Assembly: GCA_009739215.1 (NCBI GenBank)
Contig: VSJF01000008.1
Coordinates: forward strand, 806,001-870,000
Direction: 5' to 3'
Length of the DNA: 64,000 nucleotides
From: Floccularia luteovirens
Taxonomy: Eukaryota > Basidiomycota > Agaricomycetes > Agaricales > Squamanitaceae
Every line of letters begins with the position of its first letter. The first letter of the stretch is position 1. Positions 1 to 10,754 of this stretch are shown piece by piece. The notes under the pieces were generated by a model, which saw only the letters and a list, made by a program, of their open reading frames with translations, made no database searches and was not told where the DNA came from. Position numbers and translations under genes: made by a program.

Positions 1-36
1 CAGTTTACTTTCTTACATCAGGTAAACATTTTTTAC

Positions 37-3000
37 CTCTTTACACCGCAAAGCTTCTGCCAACGCACTCTCGCTCTCATGCTGACGTGAACGTAATGAC
101 TGAACATCTGATTCTAAACGTCGCTTAACCTTTTCTAGATCGCCGAGAGTTGTGCGTGCTTCAGTGAGTTGAGAACTAGTGGCACGTTCTCGCTCCAGTA
201 ACGACTTGTGACTTTGCTGGAGGGACTGGTGTTCCCGAGTAATGTTTTCAAGTTCGATTCTCGATTTGCTTTGAGCTTCTAAGGTTGTTCGGTGAGCTTC
301 GGCATGTTCCTGGTGCATCGTGCTAACTTGACGTCTAAGAGTGGCCAACTCCTCCTCTTTGCTTTTCTCTACCTCGTTACGACGGGTTTCTTCGCTAGTC
401 TTGGCTTGCAGATAAGCACGCAATTCGTCTAATTTTTCCTGCAGTTCGAATCGTATCGAGTTTTCATGCAATCGCTCTCTTTTCTCTACCTCCAGCTGAG
501 CAGCCAGGTTGTCGAGATCGATTCTAAGTTCGGTAATTTCTTTCATTTTGGCGTCACGATCCCGCTTGGAAATATCTAATTGTTCTATGACTTTTGCAAT
601 CTGGGCATCTTTTTTCTGGAGCATCTGAGAATACTCGTTTGCTGTGCGTCCTAGTTCTGCGAGTTGCTCTTTTGCTTGTCGGGCTTCGGTTTCTAGGCTG
701 TCCGCCCTGCTCTTGAGTATTTCCCTATCCCACATGTCAATCACTGAGAGCATGCTGGTGTGGTACGACTCACTTGGTCTGAATCTCTGCGAAAAGTTTA
801 CCTTCCATCTCCTTAACCCCGACATCCATCCTTTCTTTTGTCCTGGAAACATCTTCTTCGCGCTGTAGAGCGAGATTACGAAGTTCTTCACCGACTTTGT
901 GGAGTTCATCAACTGTGGCTCGTAAATTCTCAGCTTCTTCAAATGTAACGTTTAGTTGATCGTTTAATTCCGCCTCCTTTATAGCCCATTCCTTCTGTTC
1001 GGATTCCAGTCGAACGAGATGTTCCGCAGCCTGATCAAATACAAGACGAAGCGATTCCTGTTTCTCTTCACTCTCCTTTTGCAATTTCATGGCGCGATCA
1101 AGTTGGGAATCGAGAACATCAAGGTCTGCTTGTAGAGCAGCAACTTCATCTTCCAATTCACTTTCTCTTCTCTTGCTTCTCTCTAAAAGTGCATCCTTGT
1201 CCAGTGCGAGCGCTCGTTCAGATTCGAGATCCTCTTCAATCTTTCGCTTCTCTGCTTCAAGAGTCATTTTAAGGCTCTCCAATTTCTCCCGTGCCTTTTT
1301 ATCAAGTTCAGCTCGTTCACGGATCAAAGTGAGCTCTGCTTCCTTTCTAAGCAGCTCCTCGTCATTTCTCGTTGCAGCAAGCAGGGGCCGAACCTACGAT
1401 GAATAACGTTAGATCGACCTCACAATAAAATAATTCATGACTTACTTTTGTATAGAGTTGCCACCAAGGCCAGTCCCTTAACTCCCCGTATACACGCGCA
1501 TTCCGCTGGATTGTTCTAACAGCAACAGCTCGATTCAGTATCTTCTTCATCTGCCTTCTGGCGGTCCACATGCGGGATACAGCTTGTAGCCTAGAGAAAA
1601 TATCAAATAATAACAAATCTCGACGTTCTTCGAGCTCGGCCAGGACGCCAGCTTTGAAGAAAATCTTGGAAGTGCCGATTTTATATATCATCTCATCCAG
1701 TTCCAGTGCGTTGACCATGCGTCTGCATGCTTCCCGGCCATCCATATACCCGCGAGGTATTATTCCCGGGGTAATTACTTCATACCGTTGACGGAACTCG
1801 ACGAAAGGGAGACGATTGGGGTACCCAAGACGAGCGATTCGAATCCCTTCTAACACACCATTACACCGTAATTGGTCTAGGACTAGGGGTACATCCACAC
1901 GTCCTGGCTTCTTGTTGTTGTTTGGAACAATGCAACGGATGAAGTGTGGTTGGGTTGCACGAAGCTGAGACATGAGGCTTCCTAGCTGCTCTTTGTGTCT
2001 TTGTGCTACAGTTCTAAACGCACCCTTCTTCAACACCCTTTTCTTCCCCATACTTAACGCATTATTTAAACCCCCAGAAATGGCGTCTGAGTATTCAGAG
2101 AAGAGAGCAGCAACGAAACGTTCTGATGAAGCGGCAAGAACCCGTGTGAGGTTGTCGTTGAGCGGATCTTTATTCTTTTCCAACCATCCATCCGTTCTAT
2201 ATTCCACTTTCGCGGCATAATGTTGGATGATGAAGCCTTGTTCGAATCTAGAGGGTTCATATTTGTCCCTACCAGGATGATAAGCATCCTCGCCCTCTAT
2301 GGGACCAGTCCATATGGTGTTCAGTTTATTTGTAAACGTGAGATCAGTTGCCTTGGGCATGATGCATTCTTCGTCTAGGCAGCTGAGGATCCCGATTGTA
2401 CTTCCACTGGACTCGATCAAGTCAATGGTAGGTTGCAAATCCAATCCGAAGTTAACATAGTCCCAATGAATGCATTCTCTGGAGTATTCTTCTTGTTCTA
2501 GGACGAACATATGGTGGTTAAAAAATTGTTGCAGCTTCTCATTCGTGTAATTGATTAGGAGCTGCTCATATGCATTAACTTCGAATATCTCGAATCCTGC
2601 AATGTCCAATACACCGATAAACGTGGACTTTGACGATGGTCGGTCTAATGCGCGGTTAATACGGTCTACAAGAGAGCCAAATGTCTTCTCGAATAAAGTT
2701 TTGCAAAGTGCGGAAAGTTCATCGAGCGCTTGTTGACGGGTCCTTGCTTGAGAAACCCACTCTCGACCAGCAAGAGCACGAGGTCGAAGTACAGCCCGGG
2801 TGAACTCGGCAATTGGAATACCGAGTAAGTGGCAGACACGTTCAGCTTGAGAGGAGTCTGGCATCGTTGCATCGTCAGCCCGAGTTGAAGTAATTTTGAT
2901 GTTTCCTATATGGAGGATGGCGGCAACTATGCGAAACAGATCAAATTGCTCAGAAGGGCTGAAGCCTACGACATCTAAAGCAGTCTAAGAAATTATAATT

Positions 3001-4378
3001 AGCCTCCGCGGCAACGGCGGTGGAGGAGTGGATAAAACCTTGAGGGCTTCCCATTCTTCTTTATCGTCTACCCCGTCAATCTCGCGTCTGCTTTTGTTGA
3101 GGTATTCGTAGTCCTCGACTCCACCATCGAGCAAGAGTTCATCTAGGAAGCTTCATCAATAAATTGGGGATAGTTCTCAAAAACAAAACCCTACCCTTAA
3201 GGCTCTCACCACTCGCGATGAGTTGATAAAAGACATGAAAACTTCTCTCATTATCATTTCGCACCACCACCCGACTTTTCTCTAGCAAGTACCAGTCAAT
3301 ATTTGCACCTGCTATGCTTCCATCCGGAGCAAAAGTTATGCGCACGAATTTGCCGAATCGACTGGAATTGTTATTCCTTTGAGTCTGAGCATTACCGAAG
3401 GCTTCGAGAATTGGATTGGCTTGAAGTATTTGACGTTCCAGAAGACCTAACCTCCCTTTAGCTGTCGTATGGGGACTAGCAGCGGAAGTTGACGGATTTG
3501 ACGCGTGTCCTCGCTTGAAAGAAGATGTTCTGGTTAGTCTGGAGTTTGGGAATAATGATCCAAACGAATTCGATGATGGTAGAGAGTCCAGTCGGGAGTG
3601 TGACTGAGTCGCAGATGGTGGGTGCACATCAGTAGCGATTGCTGCAAGATATTGGATGACTTTCTTGGTACTTTCTGTCTTCCCAGCACCGGATTCGCCT
3701 CTTTGATGCAAAAACATATGTCTAAATGGCCATATGGATGTGGATAACACACTTACGTGATAAGAATACTTTGATTTTCGTGTTCTTCACCCATATTAAT
3801 CCATGCACGCTCAGCCACAGAAAAAACGTGGGGTGGATTCTCATCTCTGCGTTTATTTCGATATTGTTGAATAATAGTATCAGAGTACAACGGTAAATTT
3901 TGGTAGGGGTTTATCGCAACAAGAAATAAGCCCGAGTATGTCTGATCCACATGATACTCATTGAGTAAACTGAATCTAGCCATAAACTTTACGATGCGCT
4001 TACATATATGGCCCCTGATCCATATCTCAAACGTAAATTATGCACAACGCTGGCTTCGTTCAGAAAAGTAAGATCTGCTATATCCTCCACTCTGTCAAAT
4101 TTTGGAGGATTCATCTTGAACAACGCGTCGAAAGGTACTCTGCGCAGCTAATAATCAAATAGTTGTGAGATAACAATGATTATATTTCCTGAAGCACAAA
4201 CCTCTCCCCCAGCAGCCATAATGACCTCTGCAGCATCATCTCCTTCCCTATTAACCCATCCGGCAAGATATCCATCCTTTGCGTCTGGGACCCAAACCCA
4301 TTTCTTTTCATTAAATTCTGCTTGTTGAGCGGCCGCTCGAGCTGCTTCGGCACTTTGTGATAGTCTTGCTGCAAGCAT
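37..4378 (-). CDS. MYO1: Conventional (type II) myosin heavy chain, 3' part beyond window
   Basis: Actin-based motor heavy chain; in fungi class II myosin drives the contractile ring at septation. Exons on the minus strand: 4378-4202, 4147-4004, 3941-3757, 3700-3195, 3142-3039, 2984-1446, 1393-774, 724-37. All splice phases agree and give 1321 codons; a further donor (GTAAAA at 36-31) leads off the left edge. Introns are 49-62 bp. The N-terminus has the family pattern EKKWVWVPD. The P-loop GESGAGKT is at about residues 170-177, switch I NNNSSRFG near 278-285, switch II LDIAGFE near 498-504, the actin-binding [10 protein letters not shown] lies in the sixth exon, an IQ-like motif (TIQRNAR) is near 863, and heptad coiled coil follows from about 890. 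A Ser/Thr-rich insert of about 58 residues sits in loop 1. The start is ATG at 4378. MYO1/myo2-type orthology is inferred from family features. Confidence 0.95.
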
Positions 4379-4925
4379 TGTTTTGGAGGTAAGTCATACA
4401 GACGCCTTTAAAAAGCTTGGCTGACAATACTGAAATCGTAAGAGTTATGCTAAAAGACTCCTCTCAATCTAGTGGCAGATGGGGAGTCCAAAACGCGTGC
4501 TAAAATCATCACGTGATTCGCATTTCAACCAAGATTTACAAATAAGGGATTCTATTACTAAGGCCTTGTTTGACAACCCAAAACTTTCACTTTCCCAAAT
4601 GCCAAACAATTTGGTGATAACTTTCTGATAACTTTCAGTATCTTTCAGTATCTTTCAGATAAGTCTAGATAACTATTAGATACATAGCCATACACCAAAG
4701 GTGTTGGAATAACCAAGGGCAGTATAAGCCCTGTTCATTACCTTTAGTTTGTTTTTACTCCGCCTTTTGCTTACATAATTAGTAGTATAAATTGTTAGTA
4801 GTTTACACTTGTTAATAACAAGGCAGTTTGGCATAAACTCTATCCACTCTTTTAAAAATCTACTATTTATTTCAACAAAAGATGTGTGGAGTGTTAACAG
4901 CTATGACTTCTGGCTAGGAGGAGAG
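4379..4925. other. Intergenic region upstream of the myosin gene
   Basis: No gene is seen. It should hold the myosin promoter and 5' UTR (minus-strand transcription). A splice-like pattern lies just upstream of the ATG, so a 5' UTR intron is possible but not proven. A short tandem of cttTCAGTAT units lies near 4626-4660. Confidence 0.5.
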
Positions 4926-5063
4926 TGTTATGACCTTATCCAGACTACCATTATTTCCCTGGACTTTAGTACATGTGTATGCCTTGTTTCTGCCTCATTT
5001 CCTGCTCTTCTTGTATATTTCATCTTGTGTACTTCTATATGACTTGTTGCACCTTCTTAGCAT
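4926..5063 (+). mobile_element. LTR-A 5' fragment
   Basis: Begins TGTTATGACCTTATCC and continues with the block 'tccctggactttag' shared by the other LTR-A copies (5186, 16092, 22672, 23544). It is cut off where the CATAG repeat begins at 5064. This is a relic about 0.5 kb upstream of the myosin start codon. Confidence 0.75.
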
Positions 5064-5185
5064 CAGCAAATCCTGGTTTGAGTCTAACTTGAGCCATAGT
5101 AAGCCATAGCACCTGTAGTGATCCATAGTGATCCATAGTGATTCATAGATTTTGGCTATTTTCCATAGTGACCCATAGTGGCCCA

Positions 5186-6105
5186 TGTTATGACCTTATC
5201 TGGATATGCACTATCTCCCTGGACTTTAGAATGCATGCGCAACATGTTCCTGCCTCATTTACTTGTTTCCCATACACATTTTGTATTTGACTCGCGTTTT
5301 GCTTCTATTAACTCGTAGTGACTTGTGTCTGCTTCTAAATGACTTGTAGATACTTCTGTATGACTCCACACTGACTCATAGCTTACTGAGCAGACACGTG
5401 TTTAGCTATTATTAGAAGTAGCATACTTGTATTTAAGTAGCGCAAAACTACAGTCAAGCCTCAGCTTGATCTTAGTTTCAAATACCTCTTAACACGAGCG
5501 ATTATTCTGTTACCTCAATGACAACTAAGTGACTCTCCCTCCCTTGTCTAGGATGGCAAGATTGTTGCGTCAGCACAATCACATGATGGATTACATAATT
5601 CGTCAGGTGATGAGTCAGATGATATGTCACATGATATGTCACATGACTACACTCACATATGCCCTATGCCCCATGCCTTATGCACGGACCATCATATGTA
5701 AATATGTACATACAGCTAGAACTGTATATAAGGACACTCTTATGCAGAATAGATCCCAAGTCCTATTCTATAGGTAGTAGTAGTAACACTAACCGTAAGG
5801 TGTGAACTAAGTAAGCACAAGGTAAGATCTTTGAGTTCCTCCACTGTGTCTTACACACATGGCTGCTCAACAAAGATCATTGTAAATAACAGCACGGACA
5901 ACACCGTACAGCCTGAAATGCCTAGCTGTCCCCACCTCTGTAACTGACCTCAGAGAGACCCTGACAGGTGGTTTGTAACCTGTGTGGTAGTGTAACCTAC
6001 CATCGCACTAGGGAAATCTGACTAGCAAAACCTAACCGTTCCCTAACCCGGATGCACCTACGACGAGACCAGTAAACAACGACACTTAAACCCCAAACGG
6101 TAATA
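5186..6105 (+). mobile_element. Solo LTR-A inside CATAG copy 1
   Basis: Starts TGTTATGACC and ends ACGGTAATA. It is flanked by perfect 5-bp TSDs GCCCA (5181-5185 and 6106-6110). It is the same family as the LTRs of gypsy-A at 16092-23251. Without the LTR-D nested in it, it is about 605 bp. The missing internal region and intact TSDs indicate LTR-LTR recombination. Confidence 0.93.
5563..5872 (+). mobile_element. Solo LTR-D nested in LTR-A
   Basis: Runs TGTTGCGTCAGC to GCTGCTCAACA with perfect 5-bp TSDs AAGAT (5558-5562, 5873-5877). It contains CACATGAT/CACATGAC repeats and a TATA-like 'gtatataagg' near 5715. About 65 bp shorter than the copy at 61309. Confidence 0.93.
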
Positions 6106-7543
6106 GCCCATAGATATCAATTATTTCCATAGTAATCCATAGCAACCCATAGTAAACCCATAGTATCCATAGTATTCCATAGTGATCCATAGTATTCCAT
6201 AGTAACTCATAGTATTCCATAGTAACTCATAGTGGTCCATAGATATTAATCATTTCCATAGTATTCTATAGATGCTATATAAATTTGTATAATAATGTAT
6301 AGTAATCTGTAGTATTTTGACTTAGAGTACTATTCCACTTTTTGGATTAGATAAGCAAAACATCGGACTTGGACTTCAAAAAATTTTTTTTTCTAAGTCC
6401 AAAAATTTTTTTGAAGTTTAAATTTCGACTTCAGCAAAGTCATGTGACCTGTGGCTGACATGGCATACTTCAAACTTCAACTTTTATTTTTGCTTCAAAG
6501 TTTTCAACCTTCATCTTTGTAAGTCATTCTTTCCTCCTTTTCTTTTACTGACATTCTTTTCCTAGATTCATTCCATTATCATACATCTTTGCTATATCTG
6601 CTTGTTGTCAGGACCTAGGGATGGAAGGAGTTGAGGAGATATGATAGCTTGGGCATTTGGTATGTTTTGTGTCTGCTTTTTTCTCTTTTTTTTTTTAATG
6701 TTTTCAACTTTTTCTCTTGTATGTCTAACTTTTTCCTTCTTTTTTTATACATTTCCTCTCTTTCTAGTTATGTTTTCAATTCCTCTTCTCTTGTTTCATA
6801 TGTTTCCTTGTTTTTTCCTTGTTTTTTCATATGTTTTAAACTTTTTTATTTCTTTCTATATGTTTCCAACTTTTTTTGTCTTTTTTGGTATGTTTCCAAT
6901 CTTTCCCATTTTTGTCATGTTTCTGACTTCTTTTGTCTTTTCATTATGTTTTCCGACTTGTTATGTTTTTTTTCCAACTTGGTATGTTTTTTTTAAATTT
7001 TTTTTCTTGACTTTTTATGTTTTTCTATGTTTTTTTTCAACTTTTTTTTATGTTTTTTTATATTTTTTTTTCCAACTTTTTTATGTTTTTTTTTTGACTT
7101 TTTATGTTTTTTTTTCCAACTTTTTATGTTTTTTTGTCTGACTTTTTTTGTCCTTTTTTTATTTCTTCTATGTAGTATTATATAGTAGTATGTAGTAATT
7201 GTAGTAGTAAAAATAAAATGAATATTCAATAAAGTATATATACTATTATAGTAGTACTATGGAGTGCTCTGGAGTTGAGAACCCATGCTATGGGTACTAT
7301 GGACACTATGGCTTACTATGGGTCACTATACAAATATCTATAGAGTATTATGGAGTACTATGGAGCACTATATAGATGCCTATTTATCTATGAAGCACTA
7401 CAGAAATGCTTATGTATCTATGGAGCACTATGGAGTGCTACTAGAGTGCTCTGGAGTTGGAAACCCATGCTATAGACACTATGGGCACTATGGCTTACTA
7501 TGGAGTGCTCCATAGTGCTCTATAGTTAACTCAAGATTTGCTG

Positions 7544-7623
7544 ATATATCCATAGAGGATATAGACCTATACTTACAGGTCCAGGTTATTGATAACACTC
7601 CTTACCAACTCCTCTTAGGCCGT
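7544..7623. other. Short spacer
   Basis: Eighty bases between CATAG copy 1 and repeat H; no feature recognised. Confidence 0.4.
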
Positions 7624-9241
7624 TGTGGGAAGGCCGCATAGCCTCACCTCGGAAATCACCATTTCTCACTATTGGTCACCACCCACAACTTTAGCGATCC
7701 AATTAGTGAGCAACCGATAAGCCTACCACATATTCTCCTGATTCTTGTCAAGAACTGACTTCGGGGTCAACTCCGTGAACTCGGAGTTAACTCCTGTCGG
7801 ATGTTAGACGCGGCTTCAATGATGTCCGTTGTGCTCTGCCGACTTCCGATGTCTAATTTACAAACACCGAGGTTTTTGTCCGAAGACCAGAGTTGTTGCG
7901 GGAAGTGGACGGAACTTAGAGAGGAACAAGATTACAAGTCTTAGTTGATATTCAAACTACAGAACTGTGTACGTCTTTGTAGTTTAAGTACTGGCAACAA
8001 CATGTGAATATCCCTGAGGGTGGTAATGCAGGGAGGTACATTAAAAGAGGACAAAGGAATGATAAAAAAAGGATAAGTGTTTGTTACAAGTGTTATGTAA
8101 TATGGGGGACGTATGTCCGAGAAATGGAGAAGGATAAAAGGGTATGAAGTCCGAGGTAAGGTTTGGATGTCCGAGGTTTCGGAGGTGTTCAGATCCTGAC
8201 AATTCCATGTCATATTAACTCCAATCCAGAAGCTACAGAAACCTCAGACATGTCTATTTGAATATACCATGCAATTCCCCTTACTTCCTTCTTTTACCCC
8301 TTCAGCCCAGCGACCAATCAATCCCCTGCACATCCTCTCTTAATCTCCATACCCCATGACATCATGTGCAACTTCTTCTGACCAACTCTCCACTTAATGG
8401 CCACCGAGATAACCAGACCATGGGATCGCCCTTCCTATCTTGACAATTGTGCTATCTGATCACTCAGCACCCTTGTCCACCCTTGTGCCATCCAGTTATC
8501 TCACGTGCAACTCCAAAAATAGCGAGGTATGCCCCAGACTTCTGTGATCATGTGCAACATGAGCATTGTGTGCTCACTCACTGGCCTGTTGACTATACCA
8601 AACTCTTCATAACTACTTCATTTTCTTCCCTACCCTTTTGCTTATTAAAGATTGGATTCTCCCACACCCTTTGAACTATTTCTCTGTTTATCTCATTTTT
8701 CACACCATCTTACAAACAGTAAAATTAAAAATACTTTGCTAGCTACTTGCAAATGTTCTCTCTCTGTAGGAAGAACAAAAACTTGTATAGTAGTTAGATA
8801 GAAAATTTAGTTTTCCCTTTCCCCTCTCCTCAGAGAATATTCAGAAGCAGAGAAAACCAGCTCACCCTAAGTTTCTTCGCTCTCCTGACTGATTTCACTG
8901 CTTCTGCCCACTATAAGTTGTCTAACTTGTCAAATATCGTCCTTCGCACTCTTCTGTTGGCATACTAGAACCCTTTAGTGTAAAAAAAAAAAACTCACTT
9001 ATCTAATTGAGGACCTCACTATTGCTTCATTCTCTCTCGCTTCACTTGGACGTCTCTTGCCTTCACTTATTCTCTTGACCTTGTCCTGTGTTTGCTCTCT
9101 TTATCTACTCTTGATGTTGCATTTATCTGTAACCTCATACAACCTCCTTCTTACCAATCTCTAGAAGACATTTTAGATACACAGACAGAAGTGCTGTGTC
9201 CCATAGGTTTCTGAACCTACTCACACTTAACCTCTCTTCAC
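7624..9241 (+). repeat. Repeat H, copy 1 (possible long LTR/leader)
   Basis: About 1.15 kb without the LTR-E nested in it. It matches the inverse of 24801-25944 almost end to end (for example 'ggccgcatagcc' at 7631 and 'tttctgaacctactcac' near 9209). It is directly followed by gypsy-J gag/pol-like sequence, so it may be the 5' LTR plus leader of that element. TG/CA ends and TSDs are not certain. The 75-codon frame at 8447-8674 is shared by both copies but has no recognisable domain and is not called as a gene. Confidence 0.7.
7746..8201 (-). mobile_element. Solo LTR-E inside repeat H
   Basis: Plus-strand ends TGTCAAGAACTG and GATCCTGACA. The uninterrupted site is visible in the other H copy ('ctgattccatgtc', inverse, near 25820), which proves insertion. 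Flanks give a 4-bp TSD ATTC plus one differing base (T left, C right). The family's full element (gypsy-K) reads on the minus strand. Confidence 0.9.
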
Positions 9242-10362
9242 TGCCCCTTTTACACCCTCACTCAAGCAACAGCAAAGGACTTCAGTAATAAGGACCAATA
9301 CATCATTCTCACTAACCCCAACACAGGACTAGTGATCACTATCCCTACCAGATCCTGCAAACCACAAATCACACAATAAAACCTCAGCTGAACCACAATG
9401 GATTTTTAAGTATTGAGGATTCACATAGAGGAGATACTACAGAACCACTGCCACTTGTCTCTTCCTTTTCATGCACATTACAGAACAGTTCCATTCCTAC
9501 TGAACTTTTAGACTCACCACTCTTCAATATAGTCAAAACATTAGAAATAGCACTCAATACCCATTATACCAGTCCCAAAACCTATAGTACTCCTCTTTGC
9601 AAACCCATCTCATCTTACTCTTATACTCCAATTCCCCTATCTCTAGCTTACAAAAAGATTGTTAACTATACCAAACCAGTAGTCACAACACTCCCAGAAC
9701 ATTTACAAATCATTTGTTACATCCTCTCTAATCCACTTGAAGGTATACCAGTACTTCTCTACAACCCCCCAAATTTTTCACCAGGCAAACAATATACTGA
9801 GGAATGACGCATCACCTTTAATGTCAATCCAGACAGTTTTCTATGGCCTGTAGAAGAAAAACTTGTAAACTAGCTTGTAAAAGCCCAAGAAGATGGTTTC
9901 ACATTGACAAAAGCAGAAAAAGGGAAATTCTTGACTACTTACTTTGATCCCATCATCATCTTAATCATTAAGCACATCCCATGGGTCCTGCAACACATCC
10001 TGATCCTAGCCAGAATCTTTGACAATATAGTAGCAATCATCAAAGACAAAATGGCAGCCAGTGTTTATGAACCATCAAACTTATCATATTAATCTCAATA
10101 GTTCTATGTCAAGAAAAAGGATGGAAAAATACTTCAAATTATCCACAATCTCCAACTACTCAACCAGATCACAATTGAAGATAGTGGGCTACCCCCAATG
10201 GTCAAGTTGTACACAGAATTGTTCAGAGGATGAGGTTGTTACAGAATGTTCAATCTCTTTGTTAGTTTTGACCAACATGAAATTTTAGATATAGCAGTAC
10301 TCTTCATCAATGATATACCTGTCAAAGGACCTCAAACCTGATATGAACTATCTGGTAGCACC

Positions 10363-10754
10363 TGTAAGGGCAACTGGGCAGTTCGTGTGGTGCATGTTTC
10401 AAAGTGTTGCAACAGGCTGCAAAACAGGAAGCGTGTCAAACTGGATAGGAAATCTGAAGTTATTATATTGTAAAGTATACATATTCTATCTACTCATCTG
10501 GACAGGAAATCTGAAGAGAAAAGTCTAAGGATTTCTGTCCAGGGGTGTTGCTATATATGTAGATAAAAATAGAAGAGGTATTGAAGGAGGGTTACCATCT
10601 TAGATGGGTGGCAATCTTAGTAACTGTATCTAAATATATAACTCCCTGATAGTAAGCATGTTGAAGTTATATTGAGGGTAGTGGGAAGTGGTGTTGAGGT
10701 ATTGCTGAGTGGTTTTGAAGGGTTTGAAAGATTGAACTTGGGGTTCCCCTTACA
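10363..10754 (-). mobile_element. Solo LTR-I in gypsy-J RT
   Basis: TGTAAGGGCAAC to TTCCCCTTACA with perfect TSD GCACC (10358-10362, 10755-10759). Oriented inversely to the copies at 13137, 15236 and 52524. The short inverted ends of the LTR are conspicuous (about 12 bp). Confidence 0.95.

Larger units (their letters stand above)
5064..7543 (+). repeat. CATAG foldback repeat, copy 1
   Basis: Non-coding repeat of about 1.55 kb once the nested LTR-A is removed. It starts CAGCAAATCCTGG and ends CAAGATTTGCTG, so the termini are inverted. The left arm is an array of ~10-bp units of type CCATAGTAAC. A conserved core follows (ggattagataagcaaaac, then a 'tgtcaggacctaggg' block at 6608). Next comes a ~520-bp T-rich tract (6640-7160) of 'tatgttttt..aactttt' units, and then a right arm of CTATGGAG units (7255-7530), inverted relative to the left. 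Related copies are at 38488-45062, 50374-52097 and 53847-60580. No transposase is visible. Confidence 0.8.

Noticed and set aside
13..36. Myosin frame ending VKNVYLM and a stop at the left edge
   Set aside because: A GT donor at 36-35 gives the same phase as other exon ends, and the tail is too short for a myosin II, so the gene continues.
3753..3983. ATG at 3983 as a separate myosin-like start
   Set aside because: It lies in the intron 4003-3942; the real reading joins exon 4147-4004 to TYSGLF at 3941.
6105..6290. CCATAGT arrays as a telomere or centromere satellite
   Set aside because: Arrays are short, interspersed and always tied to the foldback repeat ends.
6631..7141. Phe-rich open frames of 121 and 166 codons (also 38859-39398, 51381-51734, 59388-59720)
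   Set aside because: They are translations of the T-rich tract of the CATAG repeat; composition alone explains them.
8447..8674. 75-codon frame conserved in both H copies
   Set aside because: Conservation matches that of the repeat as a whole; no domain or start context supports a gene.
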